Assembly: GCF_001613345.1 (NCBI RefSeq)
Contig: NZ_BDCE01000019.1
Coordinates: 124,001-188,000 of the forward strand
Length of the DNA stretch: 64,000 nt
Direction: 5' to 3'
Source: Nocardia uniformis NBRC 13702
Lineage (GTDB): Bacteria > Actinomycetota > Actinomycetes > Mycobacteriales > Mycobacteriaceae
Part shown: positions 1 to 8,926 of the stretch, in pieces
How positions within the stretch are numbered: the first letter of the stretch is position 1
Layout: each line of letters opens with the position of its first letter
Program-made: the position numbers and the translations under genes
The notes under the pieces: generated by a model
Databases searched by the model: none
The model's input: only the letters and a program-made list of their open reading frames with translations
Told to the model about the DNA's origin: nothing

Positions 1-415
1 GCACCCGGTACCCGGGGGGATCGGCGAATTTCGTGGACGACGCGAATGCAGACGAGGGGTTCGCGTCGAATCCGGGGCCGAGCCGACGGGCGGGTTGTCC
101 AGACCCTGGTGCCGGGTGCGGAAATCATTGTGCGCCTGATAGTTCGCCGTCGGGGTGACGCACATATGGCCTGCGGGTGACAGACTGTAAAGCTAACTTT
201 CCCGACGATGACCCCACCTTGGTGAGGTGGTTCACCGGTGCGGGGGCTGTTTATCTTCGGATGCACCGGCAGTACCGCGACGACCGCCGTATCGAGCAGG
301 AAGGTGACCTATCGACGGAATTCAACTTGACCTGATAGGCAGTGCGGGCCGAACCGAATTGGAACGTGTTCTATATTTGAGGAACCGTTCCGGCAATCCC
401 TCGGGAGTTCACGAC
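1..415. other. Intergenic region upstream of the acyl-CoA dehydrogenase
   Basis: No convincing gene is visible. A GC-rich inverted repeat lies near 211-231 (CCACCTtggtgAGGTGG) and may be a terminator or RNA hairpin. The only open frame before the next gene is a 24-codon ATG frame at about 260-334 without a clear ribosome binding site; I do not call it. The last 60 bases hold the operator described separately. Confidence 0.5.
360..373 (+). promoter_or_regulatory. KstR-type operator
   Basis: The 14 bases TGGAACGTGTTCTA fit the published palindromic KstR motif TnnAACnnGTTnnA at every defined position. KstR is the TetR-family repressor of the cholesterol and lipid degradation regulon in mycobacteria and rhodococci. 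The site lies 43 bases before the start of an acyl-CoA dehydrogenase, a typical regulon member. The motif match is seen; binding is inferred. Confidence 0.65.
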
Positions 416-1636
416 ATGTACAAGTGGTCCGACGAAGACCTGATGTTCCGCGACGCGCTGCGCGGGTTCATCGACAAGGAGCTCGCGCCGCACGTCGACC
501 AGCTGGAAAGTGGTGCGCTGCCGCCGTTCGACATTATCCGCAAGCTGTACTCGACCTTCGGCCTGGACGAGATGGCGAGGGAGGGGCTCGAGAAGGCTCT
601 CGCGCGGGAGGAGGCCGGGACCTCGGGCAAGCCGGGTGGCGGATTCAGCGGGGCGGGCAGTATGGGGGTCATTCTCAATAGCGAGCTGGCGGGGATCAGC
701 CTCGGCCTGGTGGCGTCGATGGGGGTGAGTCTCGGGCTCGCCGTCGGCACCATCCGCAGTCGCGGCACGCTCGCGCAGAAGAAGCGGTGGCTGCCGGAGC
801 TGGTCACCATGGCGAAGGTCGGCGCGTGGGCGATTACCGAACCCGACTCCGGATCGGACGCCTTCGGCGGTATGAAGTCCTATGTCCGCCGCGACGGGGC
901 GGACTATATCCTCAACGGCCGCAAGACTTTTATCACCAATGGCCCGTACGCGGACGTGACCGTCGTCTACGCCAAACTGGACGAGGAAGACGGCGTCGAC
1001 CGACGCGACCGCAAGGTGCTGACATTCGTCCTGGACAAGGGCATGCCCGGTTTCGTCCAGAGCCCACCGTTCAAGAAGATGGGTATGAACTCCTCCCCCA
1101 CCGGCGAGCTGTTCTTCGACAATGTGCGCATTACCCCGGATCGGCTGCTCGGCGAGACCGAGAACCCCGCCAAAGGCGACGGAAAAGACAGTGCCAAAGA
1201 GTCTTTCGCCGCCGAACGCATCGGGATCGCCTCACTGGCGCTGGGCATCATCAACGAATGTCACCGGCTCTGCGTGGATTACGCGAAATCCCGCACGCTG
1301 TGGGGTAAGGACATCGGGCAGTTCCAGCTCATCCAGCTCAAGCTCGCTGAAATGGAAGTTGCCCGAATCAATGTGCAGAACATGGTGTTCAACGCCATCG
1401 AGCGCACCGCCGCAGGCGAGCAGGTCTCCCTCGCCGAGGCATCGGCCATGAAGCTGTACTCCTCCCGCGCCGCCACCGAGGTCGCCATGGAAGCGGTCCA
1501 GCTGTTCGGCGGCAATGGCTATATGACCGAGTACAAGGTGGAGCAGCTCGCCCGCGACGCCAAATCCCTGATGATCTACGCGGGCAGCAACGAAATCCAG
1601 GTCACCCACATCGCCAAGGGCCTGCTCGGCAGGTAG
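416..1636 (+). CDS. Acyl-CoA dehydrogenase (FadE family)
   Basis: A 406-residue FAD-dependent acyl-CoA dehydrogenase that oxidises an acyl-CoA to the 2,3-enoyl-CoA in beta-oxidation of fatty acids or sterol side chains. Visible family signatures are the WAITEPDSGSD substrate/FAD loop in the middle domain, FITNGPYAD, and the C-terminal stretch with QLFGGNGYMTEY and YAGSNEIQ. The length is normal for the family. I chose the ATG at 416 because MYKWSDEDLMFRD is a standard family N-terminus; an in-frame extension to 359 would run through the operator. The KstR box upstream points to a role in steroid or related lipid catabolism, but the exact substrate cannot be read from sequence. The next gene converges from the opposite strand 15 bases away. 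Confidence 0.93.
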   Translation: MYKWSDEDLMFRDALRGFIDKELAPHVDQLESGALPPFDIIRKLYSTFGLDEMAREGLEKALAREEAGTSGKPGGGFSGAGSMGVILNSELAGISLGLVASMGVSLGLAVGTIRSRGTLAQKKRWLPELVTMAKVGAWAITEPDSGSDAFGGMKSYVRRDGADYILNGRKTFITNGPYADVTVVYAKLDEEDGVDRRDRKVLTFVLDKGMPGFVQSPPFKKMGMNSSPTGELFFDNVRITPDRLLGETENPAKGDGKDSAKESFAAERIGIASLALGIINECHRLCVDYAKSRTLWGKDIGQFQLIQLKLAEMEVARINVQNMVFNAIERTAAGEQVSLAEASAMKLYSSRAATEVAMEAVQLFGGNGYMTEYKVEQLARDAKSLMIYAGSNEIQVTHIAKGLLGR

Positions 1637-1651
1637 CGCGCGGCTCGTCGA

Positions 1652-2182
1652 TCAGAATGCGGGAACGTCACTGGTACTGGCGTTGCCGCCGATCGACGGC
1701 TGCAGGGTTATCTCCCAATCGGATCCGGCATCGAATGGGTCGTCGAACTTCGAGAAGTCGCGGTCGCGGGTGAAGGTGAGGGTGGCGTCGTCCCAATCCG
1801 TGCCGGACTTCAGGTAGACGAAATAGGTGCCCGCGATACCGCTGAGCGTGGCCTCGGAATTGGCCTGCACGTAGATCGTCGCCTGCGGCGCCTTGGGATC
1901 GCTATTGGTCACCACCACCGCGAAATCCGAGCTGTTGCCATTGACGATGGTCAGGTTCCCCGCCCCCACCAGGCCATCCTGTTGGACGATCTGGCCGTTC
2001 TCGGCGCGACGGTTCAGCAGGGGTGCCGGTGGCGCTGTCGATGTGCTGGAAGAGCTCGAGGTAGCAACCTGACTCGCTCGCGACGTCGTCGCGGAACCGG
2101 TCGCATCCTCCGAGCTGCCACAGCCACCGACCGCTACCGCCGCCACGCCCGCGACAACGGCAATCCAGCTTCGTTTCAACAT
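1652..2182 (-). CDS. Putative lipoprotein of unknown function
   Basis: A 176-residue exported lipoprotein. It starts MLKRSWIAVVAGVAAVAVGGC, a signal peptide ending in a lipobox (VGGC), followed by a Ser/Thr-rich linker of about 40 residues that would tether it to the outer face of the membrane. The mature domain (about residues 55-176) is rich in beta-prone stretches such as GNLTIVNGNSSDFAVVV and has no enzyme motif I recognise. The ATG at 2182 follows GGGGGAAAG; an in-frame upstream extension to 2224 would destroy the signal peptide. It converges with the acyl-CoA dehydrogenase. Confidence 0.75.
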   Translation of the reverse strand: MLKRSWIAVVAGVAAVAVGGCGSSEDATGSATTSRASQVATSSSSSTSTAPPAPLLNRRAENGQIVQQDGLVGAGNLTIVNGNSSDFAVVVTNSDPKAPQATIYVQANSEATLSGIAGTYFVYLKSGTDWDDATLTFTRDRDFSKFDDPFDAGSDWEITLQPSIGGNASTSDVPAF

Positions 2183-2265
2183 CTTTCCCCCACGTTCACA
2201 ACCGCAACACCGGCTTTCGCGCATCAGTATCGCGCGAAATCGGCGCGATATCAGTGCAATTGATT

Positions 2266-2367
2266 CAGTACCGGTCGGAGTTCGACCACGGTGGCCACTT
2301 CGCCGCGATGGAGGTCCCGGATCTGCTCGCCGGGGACGTGCGCGACTTCTTCCGCACCCTCAGCTGA
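2266..2367 (+). pseudogene. Epoxide hydrolase C-terminal remnant
   Basis: The frame reads FDHGGHFAAMEVPDLLAGD then VRDFFRTLS and a stop. This resembles the last 30 residues of alpha/beta-fold epoxide hydrolases, with the catalytic-histidine segment GGHFAAxExP. Nothing of the rest of such a gene is present upstream, so this is a remnant. The assignment is from memory of the family motif. Confidence 0.55.
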
Positions 2368-2387
2368 TCAAGGCTTCTCGAAAGCTC

Positions 2388-3494
2388 CTACCGTCCGACG
2401 AGATCCGCCGGTCGACGATTTTCGTCGGATGCCGAATCACTGGCACATCGGCCGACCGAATCGAGATGGCGGAGGGCGTGGACATAGGAGTCGAGGAGGC
2501 TGGTCTCGACATACGGCACCCCGAGCTCGGCGCAGAAGTTCGCGACGATCGGCTGGGCCCGGCGCAGACTGGGGCGCGGCATGGACGGGAAGAGGTGATG
2601 TTCGATCTGGTAGTTCAGGCCGCCGAGCGCCGCGTCGGTGAACCAACTGCCGCGAACATTGCGGGACGTGAGTACCTGACGGCGCAGGAAGTCGGTGGAG
2701 TCCCCCGCCGAAAGAACCTCCATCCCCTTGTGATTGGGCGCGAAGGTGCAGCCCATGTACAACCCGAACAGCCCCTGCTGCACGACAATGAAGACCAGCG
2801 CCTTGCCCGGCGAGAGAACCAGGAACACCGCGGCGAGGTATCCGATGGCATGCGCGGCGAGGAGCGCACCCTCCAGACGGCGGTTCGGGATCGGCCACCG
2901 CAGCACCGCCCGCACACTCGAGTAGTGCAGACTCCAGCCCTCGAGCAGCAACATCGGAAAGAACAGCCAGGCCTGGTACCGGAAGATGAACCGCCGGAGG
3001 CCCTTTCCATTCGCCGCCCGATCGCCGGAAAATGCCAGAATCCCGGAAATGTCAGGATCGGCATCCTCGGTATTGGGGTGGGCATGGTGCCGATTGTGAT
3101 TGCTGGTCCACCAGCCGATACTCAGCCCGATACCGAGATTCCCGGCAATCACACCGAATAGATAGTTGGCTCGCCGGGTGCGGAAGATCTGCCGGTGCCC
3201 GGCATCATGACCGAGAAACGCGATCTGGGCGAACACCACGGCCAGGAACGCGGCGACGCCCAGCGTCCACCATGAGTCACCGAGGGCAGCGAACGCCGCC
3301 CAACCGGCCACGAAGGCCACCGCGATAATCGCGCTCTTCCAGCCGTAGTACCGCAACTGCCGATCCTGTAGGCCCGCCTGCCGCACCCGACGCAACAACC
3401 CCGCATAGTCACTGCCACGCGTCGGTACTGCATCGGGCACCGCCACCTGCCGGTTCACCGTCTTCGGAGCAGGGAGAAGTTGCGTCATTTCCAT
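2388..3494 (-). CDS. Membrane fatty acid (acyl-lipid/acyl-CoA) desaturase
   Basis: A 368-residue integral membrane desaturase that introduces a double bond into a fatty acyl chain using a di-iron centre. The three histidine boxes are all present: HDAGH near residues 96-100, HNRHH near 133-137 and QIEHH near 290. Hydrophobic segments at about 55-75 and 80-95, and after the second box, form the membrane core. This is the front-end/DesA3-like type of mycobacteria and nocardiae. The start is uncertain between ATG 3494 and ATG 3488; the in-frame extension to 3578 has no good ribosome binding site. An electron donor protein is not encoded next to it. Confidence 0.9.
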   Translation of the reverse strand: MEMTQLLPAPKTVNRQVAVPDAVPTRGSDYAGLLRRVRQAGLQDRQLRYYGWKSAIIAVAFVAGWAAFAALGDSWWTLGVAAFLAVVFAQIAFLGHDAGHRQIFRTRRANYLFGVIAGNLGIGLSIGWWTSNHNRHHAHPNTEDADPDISGILAFSGDRAANGKGLRRFIFRYQAWLFFPMLLLEGWSLHYSSVRAVLRWPIPNRRLEGALLAAHAIGYLAAVFLVLSPGKALVFIVVQQGLFGLYMGCTFAPNHKGMEVLSAGDSTDFLRRQVLTSRNVRGSWFTDAALGGLNYQIEHHLFPSMPRPSLRRAQPIVANFCAELGVPYVETSLLDSYVHALRHLDSVGRCASDSASDENRRPADLVGR

Positions 3495-3680
3495 TACCAC
3501 GTGCTCTGCACATCCTGCTGTGTTGTTGGTCAGCAATGGTTCCAAGCGCACTACCGCTCGCCTGCCTCCCCACAGCATGCCGTGCGCGGGCCACCATCAG
3601 GTAAACGGACCCGCGAAACAGCGACACATCCGCGTGACGATTCACCCCGGGTGCGTCCTTCGCATCCCGAATTCCAGTGC

Positions 3681-4556
3681 TCAACCGGTGCGGCGAGGAC
3701 CCCGGAGGAGCGAGCCCAGCCGTTCCTGTGTACCGGTGCCGGGGACCGGGTTGTGCAGGACGACATGGTGTCCGGGATGATCCGGGAGCGGCAATCGGGT
3801 GTACTCGAAGACCAGTTCTCCGGCATAGGGATGGGTGATGTACTTGCTGCCCCGTCCCAGTTCCGTGACATCGTGTTCGGCCCACAGCCGGGCGAACTCA
3901 TCGCTGGCGGTACTGAGCTGGTCCACCAGCCTATGGAAGACCGGATCCTCCTGGTGCATACCCGCGTCCGCGCGGAAACGTGCCACAACGTCGGGCGCCG
4001 CCTCCTCCCATCGGGTGAAGGCGGCGCGGTATCGACTGCTGGTGAAGAATGCCACCAGACAGTTGTGGTCGCGGTCGCTGAGGCCGAAGACCTCACGCGC
4101 CGTGCTGTTCACGGCCGCGAGACCCCAGTGTCGGTCCAGGATGTAGGCGGGACGCGGCAGCCAGGCATCCAGTATTCGGTGCAGTTCGGGGTCGAGCGCG
4201 CCGATGGCGGCGGTATCCGCGGACGGCGGATTGAGCCCGGCGAGGCGATACAGGTACGCACGTTCGTAGGCGTCCAGGCGCAGCGCGCCACCGACAGCGT
4301 CCAATACCTGTGCGGAAACCCGGATATCACGGCCCTGTTCGAGCCAGGTGTACCAGGACACCCCCACTCCAGCGAGCACCGCCACCTCCTCGCGACGCAA
4401 TCCCGGAGTGCGGCGTGGCCCCGCGTCCGGCAGACCGACATCGGCCGGCGCCAGCCGGGCTCTGCGGGTTCTGAGGAAGTCACGGAGATCGTCTCTACGG
4501 CCCACTCCCCCAGGGTAGGCAATAGTTTCGGGCCGCACCCGGGTCGATCCGAGCAT
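3681..4556 (-). CDS. XRE-family regulator with MmyB-like ligand-binding domain
   Basis: A 291-residue DNA-binding regulator. The helix-turn-helix is at about residues 45-75 (RTPGLRREEVAVLAGVGVSW then YTWLEQG), which is the MmyB/XRE signature in actinobacteria. The rest is the MmyB ligand-binding domain (AVNSTAREVFG; DPVFHRLVDQL). Family members often repress a neighbouring oxidoreductase gene. The gene starts 2 bases after the stop of the SMP-30-like lipoprotein, so the two are probably cotranscribed and translationally coupled. Its ligand is unknown. Confidence 0.88.
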   Translation of the reverse strand: MLGSTRVRPETIAYPGGVGRRDDLRDFLRTRRARLAPADVGLPDAGPRRTPGLRREEVAVLAGVGVSWYTWLEQGRDIRVSAQVLDAVGGALRLDAYERAYLYRLAGLNPPSADTAAIGALDPELHRILDAWLPRPAYILDRHWGLAAVNSTAREVFGLSDRDHNCLVAFFTSSRYRAAFTRWEEAAPDVVARFRADAGMHQEDPVFHRLVDQLSTASDEFARLWAEHDVTELGRGSKYITHPYAGELVFEYTRLPLPDHPGHHVVLHNPVPGTGTQERLGSLLRGPRRTG

Positions 4557-4558
4557 GG

Positions 4559-5530
4559 TCAGTCGGCGATCGGAACGCTGGAGATCGTGAATGGCAATTG
4601 CGGCGCCTGGCCGGATACGAACCGGTTGTACTGGCTGTTGACGACGAGGATGCGCCCCTGCCCGGTCAGCGCGGCCTGGCTGGGATGGCGGAAACCGTCC
4701 GGTGGAACAAGGCTGTCCACGATCCGGGCCCGGGTGAGATTCTCGCTCATCTCCAGGACGGCGACCCGGGGCTCCTGGTCGCCGGCGGCGTACAGGTTGC
4801 CCTGCGTCACGAAAACCCGCTGCCCGTCATCGGAGATCAGCGCGTCTCCGCTGGGCAGCGGTTCCGTATCGACCTCGACGACCTCGCGGGTCGAGCGGTC
4901 GATACGCCAGAGCTGACCGGTATTGCTCTGCACCGACAGTAGGTACCGGCCCACCGCCAGGATTCCGTTGAGATTGTGCTGGCCGTGCACCCAATCGATG
5001 GCCGTACCCGCCACATCCAGCCAGGGCTCCATCTGCCATCGCCCGTCGCTCTCGGTGATCCGGTAGATCACCGGGAGAAAGGAGTCGGTGACGTACGCGG
5101 AACCATCCTCGGCAATGGAAACCTCATTGATGAAACCGCCATCGAGGCCGCGGAGTTCGGCGAGCAACTCGGCGTTGCCGGAGTCGTAGATGCGAGTGGT
5201 GTTGCTACTGGCGCCATTGACGAACAGCCTGCCCGCCGAGTCCAGTGTCATACCGGAGGTCAGCGCGCGGCCGTCGGTCCCGTCGGGCGAGAAGAGTTCC
5301 ACCTCCGGCTGGTCGATGTGTCCGCGGTAGAGCGCACCGCTCGCGGCGCTGCCGACGAAATAGTGACCGGTCGCCGGGTCGTATGCCAGGCCCGTGGGGA
5401 ACGCGCGATCTCCGGCAATCAGATAGCGGTCGAGCGGCGCGGGCGGCGACTCGGCCGGGGAGGTGGCCGTGCAGGCCAAGGTCAGGGCGACGGTCACACC
5501 GAGGAGGAGATGACGCGGGCGAACACGCAT
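4559..5530 (-). CDS. SMP-30/gluconolactonase-like beta-propeller lipoprotein
   Basis: A 323-residue exported lipoprotein: MRVRPRHLLLGVTVALTLAC is a signal peptide with lipobox LTLAC. The mature part has repeated blades such as GSAYVTDSFLPVIYRI, HNLNGILAVGRYLL and GDALISDDGQRVFVTQG, typical of SMP-30/strictosidine synthase-like six-bladed propellers. ATG 5530 follows GAAAGGACC; a longer in-frame start at 5626 would remove the signal peptide. A hydrolase or binding role on the cell surface is likely but the substrate is unknown. It probably leads an operon with the MmyB-type regulator downstream. Confidence 0.8.
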   Translation of the reverse strand: MRVRPRHLLLGVTVALTLACTATSPAESPPAPLDRYLIAGDRAFPTGLAYDPATGHYFVGSAASGALYRGHIDQPEVELFSPDGTDGRALTSGMTLDSAGRLFVNGASSNTTRIYDSGNAELLAELRGLDGGFINEVSIAEDGSAYVTDSFLPVIYRITESDGRWQMEPWLDVAGTAIDWVHGQHNLNGILAVGRYLLSVQSNTGQLWRIDRSTREVVEVDTEPLPSGDALISDDGQRVFVTQGNLYAAGDQEPRVAVLEMSENLTRARIVDSLVPPDGFRHPSQAALTGQGRILVVNSQYNRFVSGQAPQLPFTISSVPIAD

Positions 5531-5650
5531 AGCGGCCGGTCCTTTCGTGAACGAAATGCGGTCCCTCGTATGGTCGGCCACGCGCGACGATCCTCCCCAT
5601 AACTTCTGATCCTGGGTCTGGCACACCCAGAATCGTCGAGGTGTGTATCG

Positions 5651-6022
5651 CTACGCGGGTACTCCGACGTCATGCGCCTCCCCCGTCCGCATGCGTCCGC
5701 TCGCCACGGTGAGCGACAGCGCCAGGGCCAGATATGTCGCAGCTATTGCGAGGTTCAGCACGGTCTGTCCGGTCTCGCCCTGGTCGAGCCGATTGAGCGC
5801 GGCGATGGTGATCACGCCCGAGCCGAAGTAGAAGCCGGCCATCAGCGCCGGTTCCGCGAAGCGGCGGGGCAGGAATGCCGCGACCAACAGCACCAGCGAG
5901 AAGCTGAAGTCGGGTACGGCGAAGATATTGTCCATGCGGTAGTCGGCATTGAACGTCAGTGCGGCGATCAGCCACACACTGACCGGGATCGCGGCGATTC
6001 TGGCGACGGTGAGCAGCGACAT
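5651..6022 (-). CDS. Small integral membrane protein
   Basis: A 123-residue protein with about four hydrophobic segments (near residues 5-25, 40-52, 58-75 and 88-106), so an integral membrane protein. It lies 44 bases downstream of an ArsR-type regulator gene on the same strand and is probably cotranscribed with it. No family motif is recognisable; the context suggests a product induced when the repressor is released. Confidence 0.7.
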   Translation of the reverse strand: MSLLTVARIAAIPVSVWLIAALTFNADYRMDNIFAVPDFSFSLVLLVAAFLPRRFAEPALMAGFYFGSGVITIAALNRLDQGETGQTVLNLAIAATYLALALSLTVASGRMRTGEAHDVGVPA

Positions 6023-6065
6023 AATTTCTCCAATAATGTTGTGACCGCGCTGATTCGCCGAACTT

Positions 6066-6401
6066 TCAGCGGCCCGGCCGCTCCGGTTCGGATAGCGCGA
6101 GGATCGAATCGACCAAGCCCGGGAATCTGGTTTCGAGTTCGGTGAGCCGCAATGTATTCATTCGCTGTCGGCCACTGTCGAACTGGCGGATCAGCCCCGC
6201 ATTGCGTAGGGCCTTGAAGTGATGACTGATCGTGGACGGGGCCATGCCGAGACCGAAGGTGCCGCACGGGCGGTCGCCCTCTTCAATGAGCATCCGCACG
6301 ATCCGCCGCCGCGTCGGGTCGGCGAGCGCATGCAGGACATCGTCGATCGCCACATCTTCGATTGCGGGGTGGTCGACCGACTTCCATCGCCCGAGGGGCA
6401 C
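6066..6401 (-). CDS. ArsR/SmtB-type winged-helix regulator
   Basis: A 111-residue transcriptional regulator. The winged helix spans about residues 18-85: HALADPTRRRIVRMLIEEGD is the classic ArsR opening helix and PSTISHHFKALRNAGLI the recognition helix. The usual metal-binding ELCVCDL motif is absent (CGTFGLGMA in its place), so the signal is probably not a classic metal. It is transcribed away from the secreted protein gene at 6504, and the shared intergenic region carries two copies of a short palindrome that are likely its operators. Confidence 0.88.
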   Translation of the reverse strand: MPLGRWKSVDHPAIEDVAIDDVLHALADPTRRRIVRMLIEEGDRPCGTFGLGMAPSTISHHFKALRNAGLIRQFDSGRQRMNTLRLTELETRFPGLVDSILALSEPERPGR

Positions 6402-6434
6402 AGCACCTCCTGATTCCTGAAACTCTTCTACAGT

Positions 6435-6487
6435 TCTCGAAGAGATGCTAGCGTGTGGGCGATCTATTCGATAGATCTCGAAGAGAT
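6435..6487. promoter_or_regulatory. Twin operator for the ArsR-type regulator
   Basis: The 12-base sequence TCTCGAAGAGAT occurs exactly twice, at 6435-6446 and 6476-6487, 41 bases apart (about four helical turns). The core is a perfect palindrome, TCTC-GAA-GAGA. It lies between the divergent regulator gene (start 6401) and the secreted protein gene (start 6504). Its use by the neighbouring regulator is inferred from position. Confidence 0.6.
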
Positions 6488-6503
6488 TCGAGAAAGGATC
6501 GAT

Positions 6504-7283
6504 ATGAGACTGCTAGCGAGAAGCGTTGTCGCACTGGCCGGTTGTACCGGCCTTCTGACCGCGGGTGCCGCGACGGCAACCACCTCTACTCACCCCGCAC
6601 CCACCCCCGGCGGACCCGCGACCCAGACCGAAGTCGAGGTCGACGGCCCCGCCAACATCGACAACTTGGCGGTATCGGTCCGACCGGATGGCGGCTACCT
6701 CACCGGCGTGCGAGTCGAATTCGACCGCACCAGCCGTACCGAGACCGGCGAAAAGCCAGCACCGGCAAGTCAATTCGTGTTCCTGTTCGACAAATCGATC
6801 CGTTTCAACGCCGAGCGTTTCCCCACCTGCGATCGCGCGGACTTCACCGCCCGCGGTCCAGCGGGCTGCCCCGAGGGCTCCAAGGTCGGCGAAGGTACCG
6901 CCGAGATCTTCCCGCACACCACAGCCGAAGTCGCGGTGTTCAACACCCGCTATGCCAGCGGCGACCGCGGCGTCCTGATCACCATTCCCGCGACCGGCGC
7001 GGTCCTGGAGAACACCTTCGAACCCGTCGCCGACCCCTATCGGTCCGACTACGGAACCGGCTCCGACGAGCTTCTACCCTCCGCACTGGCTCCGCTGGAG
7101 CGCGCGTCCACCACCCGGTTCCGGGTCACCTTCGGTGCGGTACACACCGACCACACCGGCACACACAGCTATGTCGAATCCCTCGCCATACCAGGACAAC
7201 AGCTGAAGTTCGGGCTGTGGAGTCGGTTCGTCACCGGGCAGGTACTCCTACCGACCGCCCAAGCCGCCCGGCCACTACCCTGA
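6504..7283 (+). CDS. Secreted protein of unknown function
   Basis: A 259-residue exported protein. A signal peptide of about 25 residues (MRLLARSVVALAGCTGLLTA then GAATA) is followed by a Pro/Thr-rich linker and a domain without transmembrane segments. Two cysteines (in FPTCDRADF and GPAGCPEG) could form a disulfide. I do not recognise the family. ATG 6504 is preceded by GAAAGG at good spacing, whereas the in-frame GTG at 6453 lies in the operator region. It is divergent from, and probably controlled by, the ArsR-type regulator. Confidence 0.75.
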   Translation: MRLLARSVVALAGCTGLLTAGAATATTSTHPAPTPGGPATQTEVEVDGPANIDNLAVSVRPDGGYLTGVRVEFDRTSRTETGEKPAPASQFVFLFDKSIRFNAERFPTCDRADFTARGPAGCPEGSKVGEGTAEIFPHTTAEVAVFNTRYASGDRGVLITIPATGAVLENTFEPVADPYRSDYGTGSDELLPSALAPLERASTTRFRVTFGAVHTDHTGTHSYVESLAIPGQQLKFGLWSRFVTGQVLLPTAQAARPLP

Positions 7284-7324
7284 GTACACGACCTGCCAAG
7301 CAGGTTCCGTCGAAGCGGAGCCCT

Positions 7325-7352
7325 GGCCGGGCATTCGTCTTGGCTGCCCGGC
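7325..7352 (+). terminator. GC-rich hairpin terminator
   Basis: GGCCGGGCA (7325-7333) and TGCCCGGCC (7344-7352) form a perfect 9-bp stem with a 10-base loop, 42 bases after the stop of the secreted protein gene and just before lemA. There is no long T-run, as is usual for actinobacterial terminators. Confidence 0.6.
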
Positions 7353-7374
7353 CGGGTAGTGCCAAGCTGAGATC

Positions 7375-8073
7375 ATGGCAGCCGCGCTCGTCCTATTGGT
7401 TCTCGTCGTCATGTGCACCCTCTTCGTGGTGTTCGCTTCGTACAACACCTTTGTCCGGCAGCGTCATATGCTCGAAGAGTCGTGGCGTCAGATCGATGTC
7501 GAACTGCAGCGGCGACATGACCTGATTCCCAACCTGGTCGAAACCGTCCGCATCGCTGCCGGATTCGAGCAGCACGCGCTACTGGCCGTCGTGAACGCGC
7601 GGACGGCGGCGATACAGGGCCGGCATGCGCCGGATGTCGGTCATGGTCGTCAGGGTCAGCTGGAATCCGCGCTGAGCGGTGCGCTGCGCGGCGTCCTCGG
7701 GTTGGCGGAAAGCTATCCACAGCTACGTTCGAACCAGAACTTCCTACACCTGCAGCGGCAGCTCGCCGAGACCGAGGATCGGATCGCCGCAGGGCGACGG
7801 TTCTTCAATGGCAATGTACGGCAATACAATACGCGGTTGCAGACAATGCCCTCCAGTCTCACCGCCAGCATGTTCTCCTTCGCTCCGGCCGAATATTTCG
7901 AACTCACCGATGAGCAGGCCCGCCAGACACCGCGGATCGGTGGAATCTGGAACCAGGCCCAGCCGCTGTATCCGCCGCAGGTACGACAGCAGCCCCATCC
8001 GCAGTATCGGCCGCAGGTTACGCAGCAACCCCAACCTCCGCATCCGCCACAATCTTTCCCGCCCGCACACTGA
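7375..8073 (+). CDS. LemA family membrane protein
   Basis: A 232-residue LemA-type protein: one N-terminal transmembrane helix (residues 3-22), then SYNTFVRQRHMLEESWRQID and the hallmark RRHDLIPNLVETVR, followed by a helical bundle with AETEDRIAAGRRFFNGNVRQ and YN. LemA proteins sit in the membrane with the helical domain outside; their function is poorly defined. The last 45 residues are an unusual Pro/Gln-rich repeat (PPQVRQQPHPQYRPQVTQQP). The next gene begins 8 bases later, so the two form an operon. Confidence 0.92.
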   Translation: MAAALVLLVLVVMCTLFVVFASYNTFVRQRHMLEESWRQIDVELQRRHDLIPNLVETVRIAAGFEQHALLAVVNARTAAIQGRHAPDVGHGRQGQLESALSGALRGVLGLAESYPQLRSNQNFLHLQRQLAETEDRIAAGRRFFNGNVRQYNTRLQTMPSSLTASMFSFAPAEYFELTDEQARQTPRIGGIWNQAQPLYPPQVRQQPHPQYRPQVTQQPQPPHPPQSFPPAH

Positions 8074-8081
8074 CGTCGGTC

Positions 8082-8759
8082 ATGGAATGGTTATTGCTGC
8101 TGCCGGTGCTCTTCCCATTCGTGGCGGCCATCTTGGCGGTCGTCCTCGCCGTGGTGAGCGCCTCGCAGCGGGAGAAGGCCCGTCGGCTCGAGATGGCGCA
8201 CCGCCACCATTGGGCACAACAGCACGGCCTGCACTACACGCCGAACGACCGAAGTATCGCGGCGCTTTCGCTACGCGCGCCGTTCGGCGTCGGCAGCGAC
8301 CGGGTCGGATACGACGTCTTCCGCGGTCACCACCGGGGGCTGGCAATGGTCTTCGGGGAATACCGCTACTCCACCAAGAGCAACGACTCGACCACTGTCC
8401 ACCCCTGGCAGTTCGTCGCACTGGCACTGCCGACCCATCGTCCGGCACTGAGCATCAGCCGCGAGACCGGCGGCGGCATCTTCTCTCGCCGCAAGGGCGT
8501 ACAGCTGGAAAGCGAGGAGTTCAACGACCGCTTCCGAATCGAAACCGCCAGTGAGCGTTTCGCCTACGACGTCCTCAATCCCCGGGCCATGGAATGGCTG
8601 CTGGCCGACATCCGCGCGAATACCGTCGGCTTCCGGTTCGAAGGTCAGTGGGCGATCACGGTGCGCGCGGGCAATCTGCGACCGGAGGAGGTGCGGTTCT
8701 ATGCCGACTTTCTGCACGATGTGATCGCGCTGGTACCGGATTTCGTGTGGAGGTATTGA
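8082..8759 (+). CDS. Membrane-anchored hypothetical protein
   Basis: A 225-residue protein with one N-terminal transmembrane segment (about residues 4-27) and a cytoplasmic domain that includes WAQQHGLHYTPND, GYDVFRGHHRGLAMVFGEY and an acidic/aromatic C-terminus. This layout resembles DUF3137-like proteins that often accompany lemA genes. It starts 8 bases after lemA, which supports a joint role at the membrane. The family assignment is tentative. Confidence 0.7.
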   Translation: MEWLLLLPVLFPFVAAILAVVLAVVSASQREKARRLEMAHRHHWAQQHGLHYTPNDRSIAALSLRAPFGVGSDRVGYDVFRGHHRGLAMVFGEYRYSTKSNDSTTVHPWQFVALALPTHRPALSISRETGGGIFSRRKGVQLESEEFNDRFRIETASERFAYDVLNPRAMEWLLADIRANTVGFRFEGQWAITVRAGNLRPEEVRFYADFLHDVIALVPDFVWRY

Positions 8760-8926
8760 ACGGCGCAGGACCGAAACCAGTTGAACTGCACTGGATATTG
8801 AACTCCGGCGAACGGCATCGCTACCCTGCCTTCGCAGGGGATCCGGCCCAACACGGTGCACTCGCGAGATCACCGTCGCCGCGGTCGCCCTGGCATGCAT
8901 GGCTCGACCCGTCAGGAGAATGCCGA

